From JAVZLQ01 sp049700035 (GTDB taxonomy: Archaea > Thermoproteota > Bathyarchaeia > Bathyarchaeales > Bathycorpusculaceae), in assembly GCA_049700035.1 (NCBI GenBank), contig JBNAWC010000004.1, positions 1-51,731 of the forward strand: a stretch of DNA of 51,731 nucleotides, given 5' to 3'. Shown piece after piece: positions 8,973-15,746 of this stretch; within the stretch, counting starts at the first letter, position 1, and every line of letters begins with the position of its first letter. Made by a program: the position numbers and the translations under genes. The notes under the pieces are model-generated. The model was not told where the DNA came from. It did no database searches and saw nothing but the letters and a program-made list of their open reading frames with translations.

Positions 8973-9725
8973 TCACAGCCTAAAGCGTTTTATACCCTCA
9001 ATAATCTCGGAAACGCGATGCTTAAGATCAGCCCTTTCAACAATGTTACCAGTAACTATAACATCAGCGCCGGCAGATGCTGCAGTCAAAGCTTGCTCTC
9101 TTGACTTTATGCCACCGCCAACTATAAGCGGAACATCAATACATTTTTTGACAACTCTTATCATTTCAGGAGGAACTGGTTTTTTGGCGCCAGACCCGGC
9201 CTCCAAATAAATAAAGTGCATGCCCAAGTACTGTCCCGCTAATGCATGTGCGGCTGCAACCTCGGGTTTATCATATGGAACTGGAATAGCCTTACCAACG
9301 ATGCCCGCTGTTCCGCCCTCACCAACAATTATGTAGCCCATCGGAATAGGCTCTAAACGGTATTTTTTGACGAGAGGTGCCCCCAAAATTTGGGCGCCTA
9401 TAATAAAGTACGGGTCCGTAGAGTTTAGAAGCGCCATGAACCATATGGCATCTGCGTGCCGACTTATTCCATTCACATTGCCAGGGAATAATATAACTGG
9501 CACATCAACGGCGCGCTTAATAGCTTTTAAGACATTATCAAGGTGACTAACTGTTGATAGTGTTGACCCGCCAACCATTATTCCAGCAGTTCCGCTGATC
9601 TTAGCTTTGTAGGCGGCCCTAGCCGCTTGTGATGCCGTTACTTTTTCCGGGTCGATAAGTGTTAGGTGAATCGCCCCTTCTGATTCGATTTTTTCAAGCA
9701 AATATTTCTCAACTCGTCCTATCAT
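8973..9725 (-). CDS. Geranylgeranylglyceryl phosphate synthase
   Basis: 250 residues, a TIM-barrel prenyltransferase of the PcrB/GGGPS family. It joins sn-glycerol-1-phosphate to geranylgeranyl diphosphate, the first committed step of archaeal ether lipids. Visible motifs are HLTLIDPEKV with the Mg2+ aspartate near residue 25, GIMVGGSTLS, LFPGNVNGIS, YLEAGSGAKKPVPPEMI, VGGGIKS and a C-terminal ADVIVTGNIVE phosphate-binding block. The gene is followed by the Cys-rich hypothetical, then DP2, and preceded by Elf1 on the same strand. Confidence 0.93.
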   Translation of the reverse strand: MIGRVEKYLLEKIESEGAIHLTLIDPEKVTASQAARAAYKAKISGTAGIMVGGSTLSTVSHLDNVLKAIKRAVDVPVILFPGNVNGISRHADAIWFMALLNSTDPYFIIGAQILGAPLVKKYRLEPIPMGYIIVGEGGTAGIVGKAIPVPYDKPEVAAAHALAGQYLGMHFIYLEAGSGAKKPVPPEMIRVVKKCIDVPLIVGGGIKSREQALTAASAGADVIVTGNIVERADLKHRVSEIIEGIKRFRL

Positions 9726-9748
9726 AACAGCACCCTCCGTCAGATTGG

Positions 9749-9997
9749 TTATGCCGTTGTACTTCGGGCACCAGAGTAGATTTTGTCGGTGAACATGCAG
9801 TAAACATCCACTTCTGCTTGTGCGGGTTTTACTTGGAACTCTTCCTTTAAGCCGCAGTTGCTGCAGCCTACTATAGCTCGCCCTTCTTCGCGTAATATTT
9901 CAACCCGCACAGTTTCTTTTCCACATCTAGGGCAAGAGAAGAATCTAGGCAAACGTTTTTTGGGGATTCGAACAACCTTCCTTCTTCTACGCCCCAT
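9749..9997 (-). CDS. Elf1-like transcription elongation factor
   Basis: 82 residues. A basic N-terminus MGRRRRKVVRIPKKRLPRFF precedes FSCPRCGKETV and IVGCSNCG, the four-Cys zinc ribbon of archaeal and eukaryotic Elf1. The C-terminal EVDVYCMFTDKIYSG strand is also typical. Elf1 contacts RNA polymerase during elongation through chromatin or other barriers. It lies 23 nt before the GGGP synthase gene, which looks co-transcribed. Confidence 0.85.
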   Translation of the reverse strand: MGRRRRKVVRIPKKRLPRFFSCPRCGKETVRVEILREEGRAIVGCSNCGLKEEFQVKPAQAEVDVYCMFTDKIYSGARSTTA

Positions 9998-10097
9998 CTC
10001 GACTTCCTTCTATGCCTAAAAATTCTATGACACTCAACTATTTTATGTTTGTCCTTAAATATCTGCTTGTAACCATAGAAAGTGAGGCGCACGCACG

Positions 10098-10940
10098 TTG
10101 AGGTTAACGTTGGATGCTCTTGAATTGAACTGGAGCGAAGTTGAAGAAAAAATAAGACGGTTCATAAGAAATTATGTGGAAAAATCCGGTGCAAAGGGCA
10201 TAGTTTTAGGTTTATCAGGCGGCATTGACAGTTGTACAGTGGCAGCACTGTCCGCACTAGCCATAGGCGGGGAAAACGTTTTGGGCCTTATGCTGCCAGA
10301 AAAAGAAGCATACAACGCTAAAGACGTCAAACACGCCGAAGCTACGGCTAAAAAGTTTGGGTTAAAGACGGAAAAAATCGACATCACACCTATCCTAAAA
10401 GCCTTTTATAACTCAATACCAAGTTTTGATTATAAAGATAACCTTTGTAAAGGCAACATAAAGGCACGCGTCAGAATGATTTACATTTACTATTACGCAA
10501 ACAAATTTAACATGCTGGTGTGCGGAAGCTCAGACAAATCAGAAACAATGATAGGCTACTTTACCAAGTGGGGAGATGTTGCAGCAGATATATCGCCGAT
10601 AATGGACTTATACAAAACACAAGTTCGGAAACTTGCACGCTACATAGGCGTCCCAGAAGAAATTGTAACAAAACCTTCTTCACCGAGACTTTGGCCGGGA
10701 CAATTTGCAGAAGAAGAGCTGGGAATAAAGTATGAAACTTTGGATTTGATTCTTTACGGTTTAGAGCATTTCATGGAAACTAAAGACATAGCTAATCAGC
10801 TGGGATTAAGGGATGATTTTGTGGAAAAAATTAAGCGCAGGTGGCTTGCCGCTGAACATAAGAGGCGGTTGCCGTTGACAACGAAAATTGAATATAGGAC
10901 TATTGGCGCAGATTTCAGACTCCCTAGAGACATCTGTTAA
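10098..10940 (+). CDS. nadE: NAD+ synthetase (ammonia-dependent type)
   Basis: 280 residues, the size of single-domain NadE. It adenylates deamido-NAD and amidates it to NAD+. Visible motifs are the PP-loop GLSGGIDSCTVAALSA near residues 36-52, GNIKARVRMIYIYYYAN, CGSSDKSETMIGYFTKWGD for adenylate binding, and DISPIMDLYKTQVRKLA. It lacks an N-terminal glutaminase domain. The TTG start is preceded by GAGGCG; no ATG fits. A nitrilase-superfamily gene follows after 18 nt, which may be relevant to the nitrogen source. Confidence 0.94.
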   Translation: MRLTLDALELNWSEVEEKIRRFIRNYVEKSGAKGIVLGLSGGIDSCTVAALSALAIGGENVLGLMLPEKEAYNAKDVKHAEATAKKFGLKTEKIDITPILKAFYNSIPSFDYKDNLCKGNIKARVRMIYIYYYANKFNMLVCGSSDKSETMIGYFTKWGDVAADISPIMDLYKTQVRKLARYIGVPEEIVTKPSSPRLWPGQFAEEELGIKYETLDLILYGLEHFMETKDIANQLGLRDDFVEKIKRRWLAAEHKRRLPLTTKIEYRTIGADFRLPRDIC

Positions 10941-10958
10941 ATGTGGAGATGAAAAGGA

Positions 10959-11792
10959 ATGAAGGAAAACTTCAAAGTTGCACTCGCACAGATGAACTGC
11001 CACCGAGCAGACAAAAAGAGAAACCTAGAAAAAATGGAAAAAATCATAACAGAAGCCACAAAAGAGAAAGCAGACCTTGTAATTTTCCCAGAGCTTTCAC
11101 TGACCGGCTATGTGGTTCGAGATGAAATATACAATCTAGCAGAGACGATACCTGGACCATCAACAGAAACTATGGAAAAAATAGCAAAGAAAACTGGAGC
11201 ATACGTCGTCTTTGGCATGCCAGAATTAAGCGAAAAAACAAAGGCAACAATCTACAATTCAGCAGTGCTTGTAGGTCCCGAAGGATTTGTTGGCAAATAT
11301 CGCAAAATGCACCTCCCAACACATAGTGTGTTTGAGGAAAAAAGGTATTTTAGGCAGGGCTATGAGGCAGTGGCGCTAACCACAAAACTTGGAAAGATAG
11401 GGCTAATAATTTGCTACGACATATTCTTTCCAGAGTTGAGTAGATTAACGCGTCTCAAAGGAGCTCAGCTAATAGTTTGCATTTCAGCTTCACCAGCAGT
11501 TAGAAAAGCCTTTTTTGAAGCATTAACGGTTGCTAGAGCAATGGAAAACGCGGCGTTTTTGGCATACGTAAATCTTGCCGGAATAGAAAACGGGCTACAA
11601 TTCTGGGGAGGAAGCAGACTTGTTGGACCAAATGGCAAAGTGTTAATTCAAGCCAAGTATGACGAAGAAGACCTTGTGATGTGTGATGTCAATTACAGTG
11701 ATATCAAACCAGTAGAAACTTTTGTGCCAACACTTAAAGATTTACGCCCAGAACTTTTTGATGAGCTAAAGGAAAGCGCTAAGCGCCTATAA
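10959..11792 (+). CDS. Carbon-nitrogen hydrolase (nitrilase superfamily)
   Basis: 277 residues with the whole catalytic triad: Glu in VIFPELSLTGY (about residue 46), Lys in YRKMHLP (about 113) and Cys in LIICYDIFFPELSR (about 149). This is the amidase/nitrilase alpha-beta-beta-alpha fold. It lies 18 nt after nadE on the same strand, so the pair is probably one operon. In glutamine-dependent NAD synthetases the same fold, fused to NadE, supplies ammonia from glutamine. Here the two parts are separate, so a split enzyme is possible but unproven. Other options are omega-amidase or N-carbamoyl hydrolase. Confidence 0.88.
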   Translation: MKENFKVALAQMNCHRADKKRNLEKMEKIITEATKEKADLVIFPELSLTGYVVRDEIYNLAETIPGPSTETMEKIAKKTGAYVVFGMPELSEKTKATIYNSAVLVGPEGFVGKYRKMHLPTHSVFEEKRYFRQGYEAVALTTKLGKIGLIICYDIFFPELSRLTRLKGAQLIVCISASPAVRKAFFEALTVARAMENAAFLAYVNLAGIENGLQFWGGSRLVGPNGKVLIQAKYDEEDLVMCDVNYSDIKPVETFVPTLKDLRPELFDELKESAKRL

Positions 11793-11799
11793 CTTTCAC

Positions 11800-12972
11800 T
11801 TATTGAAGCTTCTTAACTGCCTTCTCAATTCTGTTCATTGCTTCCTCTAACTGCTCATATGACGCTGCATAAGAAATCCTTATGTAGCCTTCGCCATAAC
11901 GTCCGAATGAAGAACCTGAAACAGTTAGTACATGCGCCTCCCTTGCAAGATATTCTGAAAACTGTTCAGAAGGCATCCCGAAATTTTCGATGCTAGGGAA
12001 AACATAAAATGCGCCTCTAGGAAGCGCACAATCAAATCCTCCAATTTCATTAAGCCTCTTATGAACCAGCCGCCTTCTTTTGTCAAACTCCCGCACCATA
12101 TCTCTCACAAATTCCTGCGGCCCTTCAAGCGCAGCCAACGCAACATACTGCGCTATACTATTAATGCACGCAATTGTATGCTGGTGTATCAGCCATAAAG
12201 GTGAAAGAAGCTCTTTAGGACCATAAATGAAGCCTATCCGCAGCCCAGTCATAGCATAAGTCTTGGAAAAAGAGTTAACAATTAATGTACGCTCACGCAT
12301 TCCAGGAAAAGTTGCAAGGCAATAGTGTCTAGTCCCATCATAAATTATCTTTTCATAAACCTCATCAGAAATCACAAGAAGGTCATGTTCGACAGCAATC
12401 TTCGCCAACATCGCTGCATCATCAAAAGAAAGCGTTGCCCCTGTAGGATTGTTAGGATAATTCAGCATAATCACACGTGACCTATCCGTGATAAATGACA
12501 TCACATCCTCAATAGAAGGTACAAAACCGTTATGTTCTAACAGAGGAATAGAAACTGGAATTCCTCCAGCTAAGCGAACACAAGGCTCGTAACACACAAA
12601 GCCCGGATCAGGAATCAGAACTTCATCGCCTGGATTTACAAAACCAAAAAGTGCTAGAAAGATAGCCTCGATTCCGCCTGATGTAATTAGTATTTCTGAG
12701 TTAGGGTCATAATTGAGTCCATACTCGCTGAAGGCCTTTTTGGCTAATGCTTCACGCAACTCTGGGATGCCATTAGTGGGAGTGTAATGCGTTTTCCCTT
12801 CTTTTGCCGCTTTCAAACCCATTTCTATTGCGTGTTGTGGAGGAGAAAAGTCTGGCTCTCCTACGCTGAGGTTGATTGCGTCGGGCATTTCTTGGGCTAA
12901 AGCGAAAAATCGGCGAATTCCAGAAGGCTTTATGTTTTTTAGGCGTTCTGCGGGCTTAAATTGAGAACTCAA
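11800..12972 (-). CDS. Class I aminotransferase (aspartate aminotransferase-like)
   Basis: 390 residues, PLP fold type I. Motifs in order are NLSVGEPDF, THYTPTNGIPELREA, the NYPNNPTGATLS loop, SDEVYEKIIYDG, and NSFSKTYAMTGLRIGF with the PLP-binding Lys near residue 235. A C-terminal RISYAASYEQLEEAM strand completes it. Such archaeal enzymes transfer amino groups between aspartate, aromatic or branched amino acids and 2-oxoglutarate; the exact substrate cannot be read from motifs. TTG is the likeliest start. It converges on the nitrilase gene. Confidence 0.92.
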   Translation of the reverse strand: MSSQFKPAERLKNIKPSGIRRFFALAQEMPDAINLSVGEPDFSPPQHAIEMGLKAAKEGKTHYTPTNGIPELREALAKKAFSEYGLNYDPNSEILITSGGIEAIFLALFGFVNPGDEVLIPDPGFVCYEPCVRLAGGIPVSIPLLEHNGFVPSIEDVMSFITDRSRVIMLNYPNNPTGATLSFDDAAMLAKIAVEHDLLVISDEVYEKIIYDGTRHYCLATFPGMRERTLIVNSFSKTYAMTGLRIGFIYGPKELLSPLWLIHQHTIACINSIAQYVALAALEGPQEFVRDMVREFDKRRRLVHKRLNEIGGFDCALPRGAFYVFPSIENFGMPSEQFSEYLAREAHVLTVSGSSFGRYGEGYIRISYAASYEQLEEAMNRIEKAVKKLQ

Positions 12973-13074
12973 TATTTTCCCTCAATATGCACTGGTTTCG
13001 TTAAAATAAAATGTTTGCGTTGCAAACTGTTTGAAAAGTATGGTGTTTTTAAGCAAAGCTTAAGTGACGCTTGT

Positions 13075-13088
13075 ATACAAATTTGTAT
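13075..13088. promoter_or_regulatory. Perfect 14-bp palindrome, possible operator
   Basis: ATACAAATTTGTAT is a perfect palindrome about 30 nt upstream of the gene at 13118. A second inverted repeat, GTTTGC/GCAAAC, lies ~55 nt earlier. AT-rich palindromes arise by chance more often than mixed ones, so the call is tentative. Confidence 0.3.
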
Positions 13089-13117
13089 TCATATCGAAGG
13101 CCGGTGGTTGAAAGAGT

Positions 13118-13603
13118 TTGAAGCTAAAGGAGAACGTCCACTTATGGTTGGTGCGCTCTTTAAATGACCCCATAACTGAAATTCTCTACAAAAACAGTCA
13201 CTTAACAAAAACACAGCTTGAAACGTTGCTTATAGACATTTTATCCGAAAATATCTCTGGTAAAACACTAAATTACGATGAAAAAGCCAGATTAAGGCTA
13301 ACAAAGGCTAAAATAAGTCGCGGAGCGTTCAATAGAACTTTAAAACAGGCCAAAGGGAACGTTATAAAGTCAATATACACCATACTACTTTTAGGATACC
13401 TAGGAGTATTTGAAAGCACAGCCCTTGACCCCTACATTGAAATAGCAAACAGATTAAAAGTGTACGTAGAGGCACATAAAAACATGGCAAACACAGATGA
13501 GAACCTAAAAATAATAAAAATCGTTAGAGAAGAGCTTGAAACAAGCTTAGAAAAGCTATCAGCAACGCCAACAAAGCAATGCGTGACATCACAAGTCACA
13601 TGA
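13118..13603 (+). CDS. Hypothetical protein, helical
   Basis: 161 residues; family not recognised. The sequence is rich in predicted helix (LTKTQLETLLIDILSE, KARLRLTKAKISRGAFNRTLKQAKGNVIKSIYTILLLGYLGVF, IVREELETSLEKLSA). SRGAFNRTLKQAKGNVIKSI could be a DNA-binding helix pair. The start is uncertain: TTG 13118 is the first in frame, and GTG 13151 follows AAGGAG at a long spacing. It ends just before a cluster of TGTGATG-type repeats in the origin neighbourhood. Confidence 0.6.
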   Translation: MKLKENVHLWLVRSLNDPITEILYKNSHLTKTQLETLLIDILSENISGKTLNYDEKARLRLTKAKISRGAFNRTLKQAKGNVIKSIYTILLLGYLGVFESTALDPYIEIANRLKVYVEAHKNMANTDENLKIIKIVREELETSLEKLSATPTKQCVTSQVT

Positions 13604-13849
13604 AAACTTACACGCCTTCTTACTTCACTTTTCTAGCTGGCAAAAAATGGCGTTAAACCAGAAAAGAGCTAAAATTAAGGCGCCGTTGCCAGCCGTATGA
13701 GTAACAATTATGTGCGTGTTTTTGTGATGTGTGATGTCATAGGGTCATATCGTTTCGAGGAAGAGCATAATCTTTAAATCTTTTTACGTGTTAACTGTGA
13801 TGTGTGATGTTCGTGTGTAAATCACGTGTGAATCACAGGGGTGTTTGAT
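13585..13849. repeat. Cluster of GTGATGTGTGATG direct repeats
   Basis: GTGATGTGTGATGTC occurs at 13724-13738 and, with one final mismatch, at 13797-13810. An inverted half copy, GACATCACA, is at 13585-13593. GTGTGAATCACAGGGG follows just before the next gene. A third full copy lies inside the nitrilase gene at 11676-11690. The cluster sits in a ~245-bp gene-free gap directly upstream of the membrane-anchored winged-helix gene and may be regulator-binding DNA. Confidence 0.5.
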
Positions 13850-14569
13850 GTGGAGGTTTTGGTGTTTGCTGTTATCTTGTCCACTTTAACAGTTGTTACT
13901 TGTTATTTTTATTACCGTCAGCTTCAAAAGATTCGAAAAGAATATGAAAGTGCAAAGGCGGTTGTTGGTGATATAGTTTTTAGTTTTAATAGGCAATTAA
14001 AGCAAGAAGCAGAGAGAGTAGGCTTAATTGTGTATAAAGTTGATGCTGCAATCTCGAAAGGTGAGAGCGCAAAGAAGGCGGTTGAGGAGGTTTGTAGGAA
14101 GGTTGAGTCTTTGGAGGGGAGAATAAACTCGTTGACAAGTGAAAATGAGGTTACCACAAGGAGAGTAGGGGAAATAGCTAAAGTCTTACAAGAGAGCATG
14201 AATGTGCAGAGGGATTTGGCTGCACGCCTTGCTGCAATTGAGGAACGAGCAAAGTATTCTGCGGTTGTTTCAGACACTAAAATTGAGGCTGTAATCCCAA
14301 TAAAAAGAGAGAAGGCTTTGGCGCCGCTTACGGATACTGAAGTTTCAGTTTTGGACATGTTGGCCTCTGAAGGCCCTAAAACTGCGCCTGAAATAAAGGA
14401 GAGAATTAAGCTTAGTAGGGAGCATACTGCGAGGTTGATGAAGAAACTTTATGAGGAGGGCTATTTGGACAGGGATACTAGTAAAATTCCATTTAGGTAT
14501 AGTGTAAAAGAGGAGATGCGGAGGCTCTTAAAGCGTACAGAAAGTGAATCAGCCCAGCAGCAATCATGA
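13850..14569 (+). CDS. Membrane-anchored coiled-coil winged-helix protein
   Basis: About 239 residues. One N-terminal membrane helix (VLVFAVILSTLTVVTCYFYY) is followed by a long coiled coil (about residues 25-140), a linker, and a C-terminal winged helix: LTDTEVSVLDMLASEGPKTAPEIKERIKLSREHTARLMKKLYEEGYLDRD in MarR/TrmB style. Start GTG 13850 has AGGGGTG six nt upstream; GTG 13841 is less well placed. A DNA-binding domain tethered to the membrane next to a replication origin is suggestive of regulation or chromosome organisation, but that is inference. Repeats lie directly upstream. Confidence 0.7.
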   Translation: MEVLVFAVILSTLTVVTCYFYYRQLQKIRKEYESAKAVVGDIVFSFNRQLKQEAERVGLIVYKVDAAISKGESAKKAVEEVCRKVESLEGRINSLTSENEVTTRRVGEIAKVLQESMNVQRDLAARLAAIEERAKYSAVVSDTKIEAVIPIKREKALAPLTDTEVSVLDMLASEGPKTAPEIKERIKLSREHTARLMKKLYEEGYLDRDTSKIPFRYSVKEEMRRLLKRTESESAQQQS

Positions 14570-14571
14570 AG

Positions 14572-15000
14572 TTAAGGTGTTTGTCTTTCAATTATTGCCT
14601 TTGGATAACTTGTTGATAGCTTATACTTTAGAGTTTTTGAAGCCCCAGCCCTTAAGAGTAAGCCTCTACTTGACATTCTGGAAAGGTATGTTGCCACCGT
14701 ACTAAGTCCTATAGGTTCTCTGAATTCTTGCTCATACGCCAGCTGAACATCATGAGAGGTAAACCACACAAGCGGAAAGTGCTTCTGGACAACAATGCGC
14801 ACCTTATCGTATTTAGAAAACTCGTTTTCAGAAACCCCTCTGTTTATTTCATTACCTCTACCAGTCGGTACACCACCCAAGAGTTCTACAAGGTCTAGTA
14901 GGCGAAGAGCTTTCTCCCTAGTAATTTGGCCTTCGAATGATATTGTATAGCGGTTACCGTCTTCGTCGAATAGTTCAACTCGCATTTTTCGGGCCGGCAT
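14572..15000 (-). CDS. Winged-helix DNA-binding protein next to the origin
   Basis: About 142 residues from ATG 15000; ATG 14985 is an alternative. The N-terminal MRVELFDEDGNRYTISFEGQ strand pair precedes a helix-rich DNA-binding region: WFTSHDVQLAYEQEFREPIGLSTVATYLSRMSSRGLLLRAG reads as a winged helix with a recognition helix and a wing ending in LKYKLS. I do not recognise the family. It converges on the membrane-anchored winged-helix gene (2 nt apart). Its upstream side faces the candidate origin, and a 14-bp palindrome lies at its 5' end, so autoregulation is plausible. Confidence 0.65.
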   Translation of the reverse strand: MPARKMRVELFDEDGNRYTISFEGQITREKALRLLDLVELLGGVPTGRGNEINRGVSENEFSKYDKVRIVVQKHFPLVWFTSHDVQLAYEQEFREPIGLSTVATYLSRMSSRGLLLRAGASKTLKYKLSTSYPKAIIERQTP

Positions 15001-15008
15001 CAGCAGTG

Positions 15009-15022
15009 TACACCTAGGTGTA
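15009..15022. promoter_or_regulatory. Perfect 14-bp palindrome at the 5' end of a winged-helix gene
   Basis: TACACCTAGGTGTA is a perfect palindrome lying 8 nt upstream of ATG 15000 and about 20 nt downstream of a TATA-like CTATAACTT on the minus strand. This is where a repressor would block archaeal transcription initiation. The nearby winged-helix protein is the obvious candidate ligand. Confidence 0.45.
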
Positions 15023-15194
15023 TTCACAACTTTGCAGTTAACAAGTTATAGGTGTTATGGTGAAGAAGTTCTTGGTAAACAGCTAAAGACGGTCTCCAAA
15101 GCTAAAAAGGAGGGAAAAAATTACTTTTTCATTCTTTACGGACTTCACAGTTGTTTACTTTTTTAGTTTCTATCAAAAAAGAGAGTAAACAGCA

Positions 15195-15220
15195 TTTTCC
15201 AGTAGAAAGGTAGGGGTGCC
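15195..15220 (+). promoter_or_regulatory. ORB-like Orc1/Cdc6 binding site 1
   Basis: TTTTCCAGTAGAAAGG followed by TAGGGGTGCC. The TTCCA, GAAA and GGGGT blocks have the same spacing as the other two elements. In archaeal ORBs the TTCCA-GAAA dyad and the G-string are the Orc1 contact points. Confidence 0.7.
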
Positions 15221-15412
15221 ACATTCACAGGAAAGTCGCATAAAAAAGGCAAATTTTCCAGAATGTGTGAAGAAAAGAAGCATTTTTTCTTAAATTTCAC
15301 ATGAGAATCACAATGTGTGAACAAATGGCGCGTATTGAAATGTTAGAAAGTGTAAGTAAAAGGTGAAAAGGTTATTGGAGTTAGTTAAAGTGACAATTTT
15401 GTTGGTTTAGGG

Positions 15413-15438
15413 CACACCCCTATTTTTCCATTGGAAGT
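15413..15438 (-). promoter_or_regulatory. ORB-like Orc1/Cdc6 binding site 2 (inverted)
   Basis: On the minus strand it reads ACTTCCAATGGAAAAA then TAGGGGTGTG. It has the best dyad of the three (TTCCA-atg-GAAA), in opposite orientation to site 1, so the G-strings of sites 1 and 2 point toward each other. Confidence 0.72.
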
Positions 15439-15592
15439 TCATGTTTTACTTTAAGCTGACGAAGGCAAATTATTGTGAAATCTAACTTTTTAAACTAGAA
15501 TTTTTATAATTGTTTGGTTCATTGTTTACCTTTCAGAGTATATTTCTTCCATTTTCAGGAAGAAATTAACATTAATCTAAAGAGTAAAAAAG

Positions 15593-15618
15593 AGTTCCAG
15601 AAGAAATTGTGGGGTGTG
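15593..15618 (+). promoter_or_regulatory. ORB-like Orc1/Cdc6 binding site 3
   Basis: AGTTCCAGAAGAAATT then GTGGGGTGTG, about 130 bp upstream of orc1/cdc6. A partial relative, TTTTCAGGAAGAAATTAAC, lies ~40 bp earlier without a G-string. Its position could also let Orc1 repress its own gene. Confidence 0.65.
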
Positions 15619-15746
15619 GCGTAAAGCAATTTCTTACGTTACTTTTAAAGTTTGTTTAGATGTGAATTTAGTTTTCTGTAGTGAGATGCTTATTACTGCA
15701 AAGGAAGAGTAGGCATATCCTTTGAAATTTCGGAGAAGGCTTCATA

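Larger units (their letters stand above)
15028..15746. other. Candidate replication origin (gene-free, ORB-bearing)
   Basis: This ~720-bp stretch has no supported gene and is AT-rich. It lies directly upstream of orc1/cdc6, the classic archaeal oriC position. Three 26-bp elements match the archaeal origin recognition box pattern TTCCA-(3)-GAAA-(4)-GGGGT. Two face the same way (15195, 15593) and one is inverted (15413). Between the first two lie the direct repeat AATGTGTGAA (15262 and 15312, exactly 50 bp apart), an inverted TGTTTAC/GTAAACA pair (15152, 15185) and AT-rich DNA that could unwind. Confidence 0.75.
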
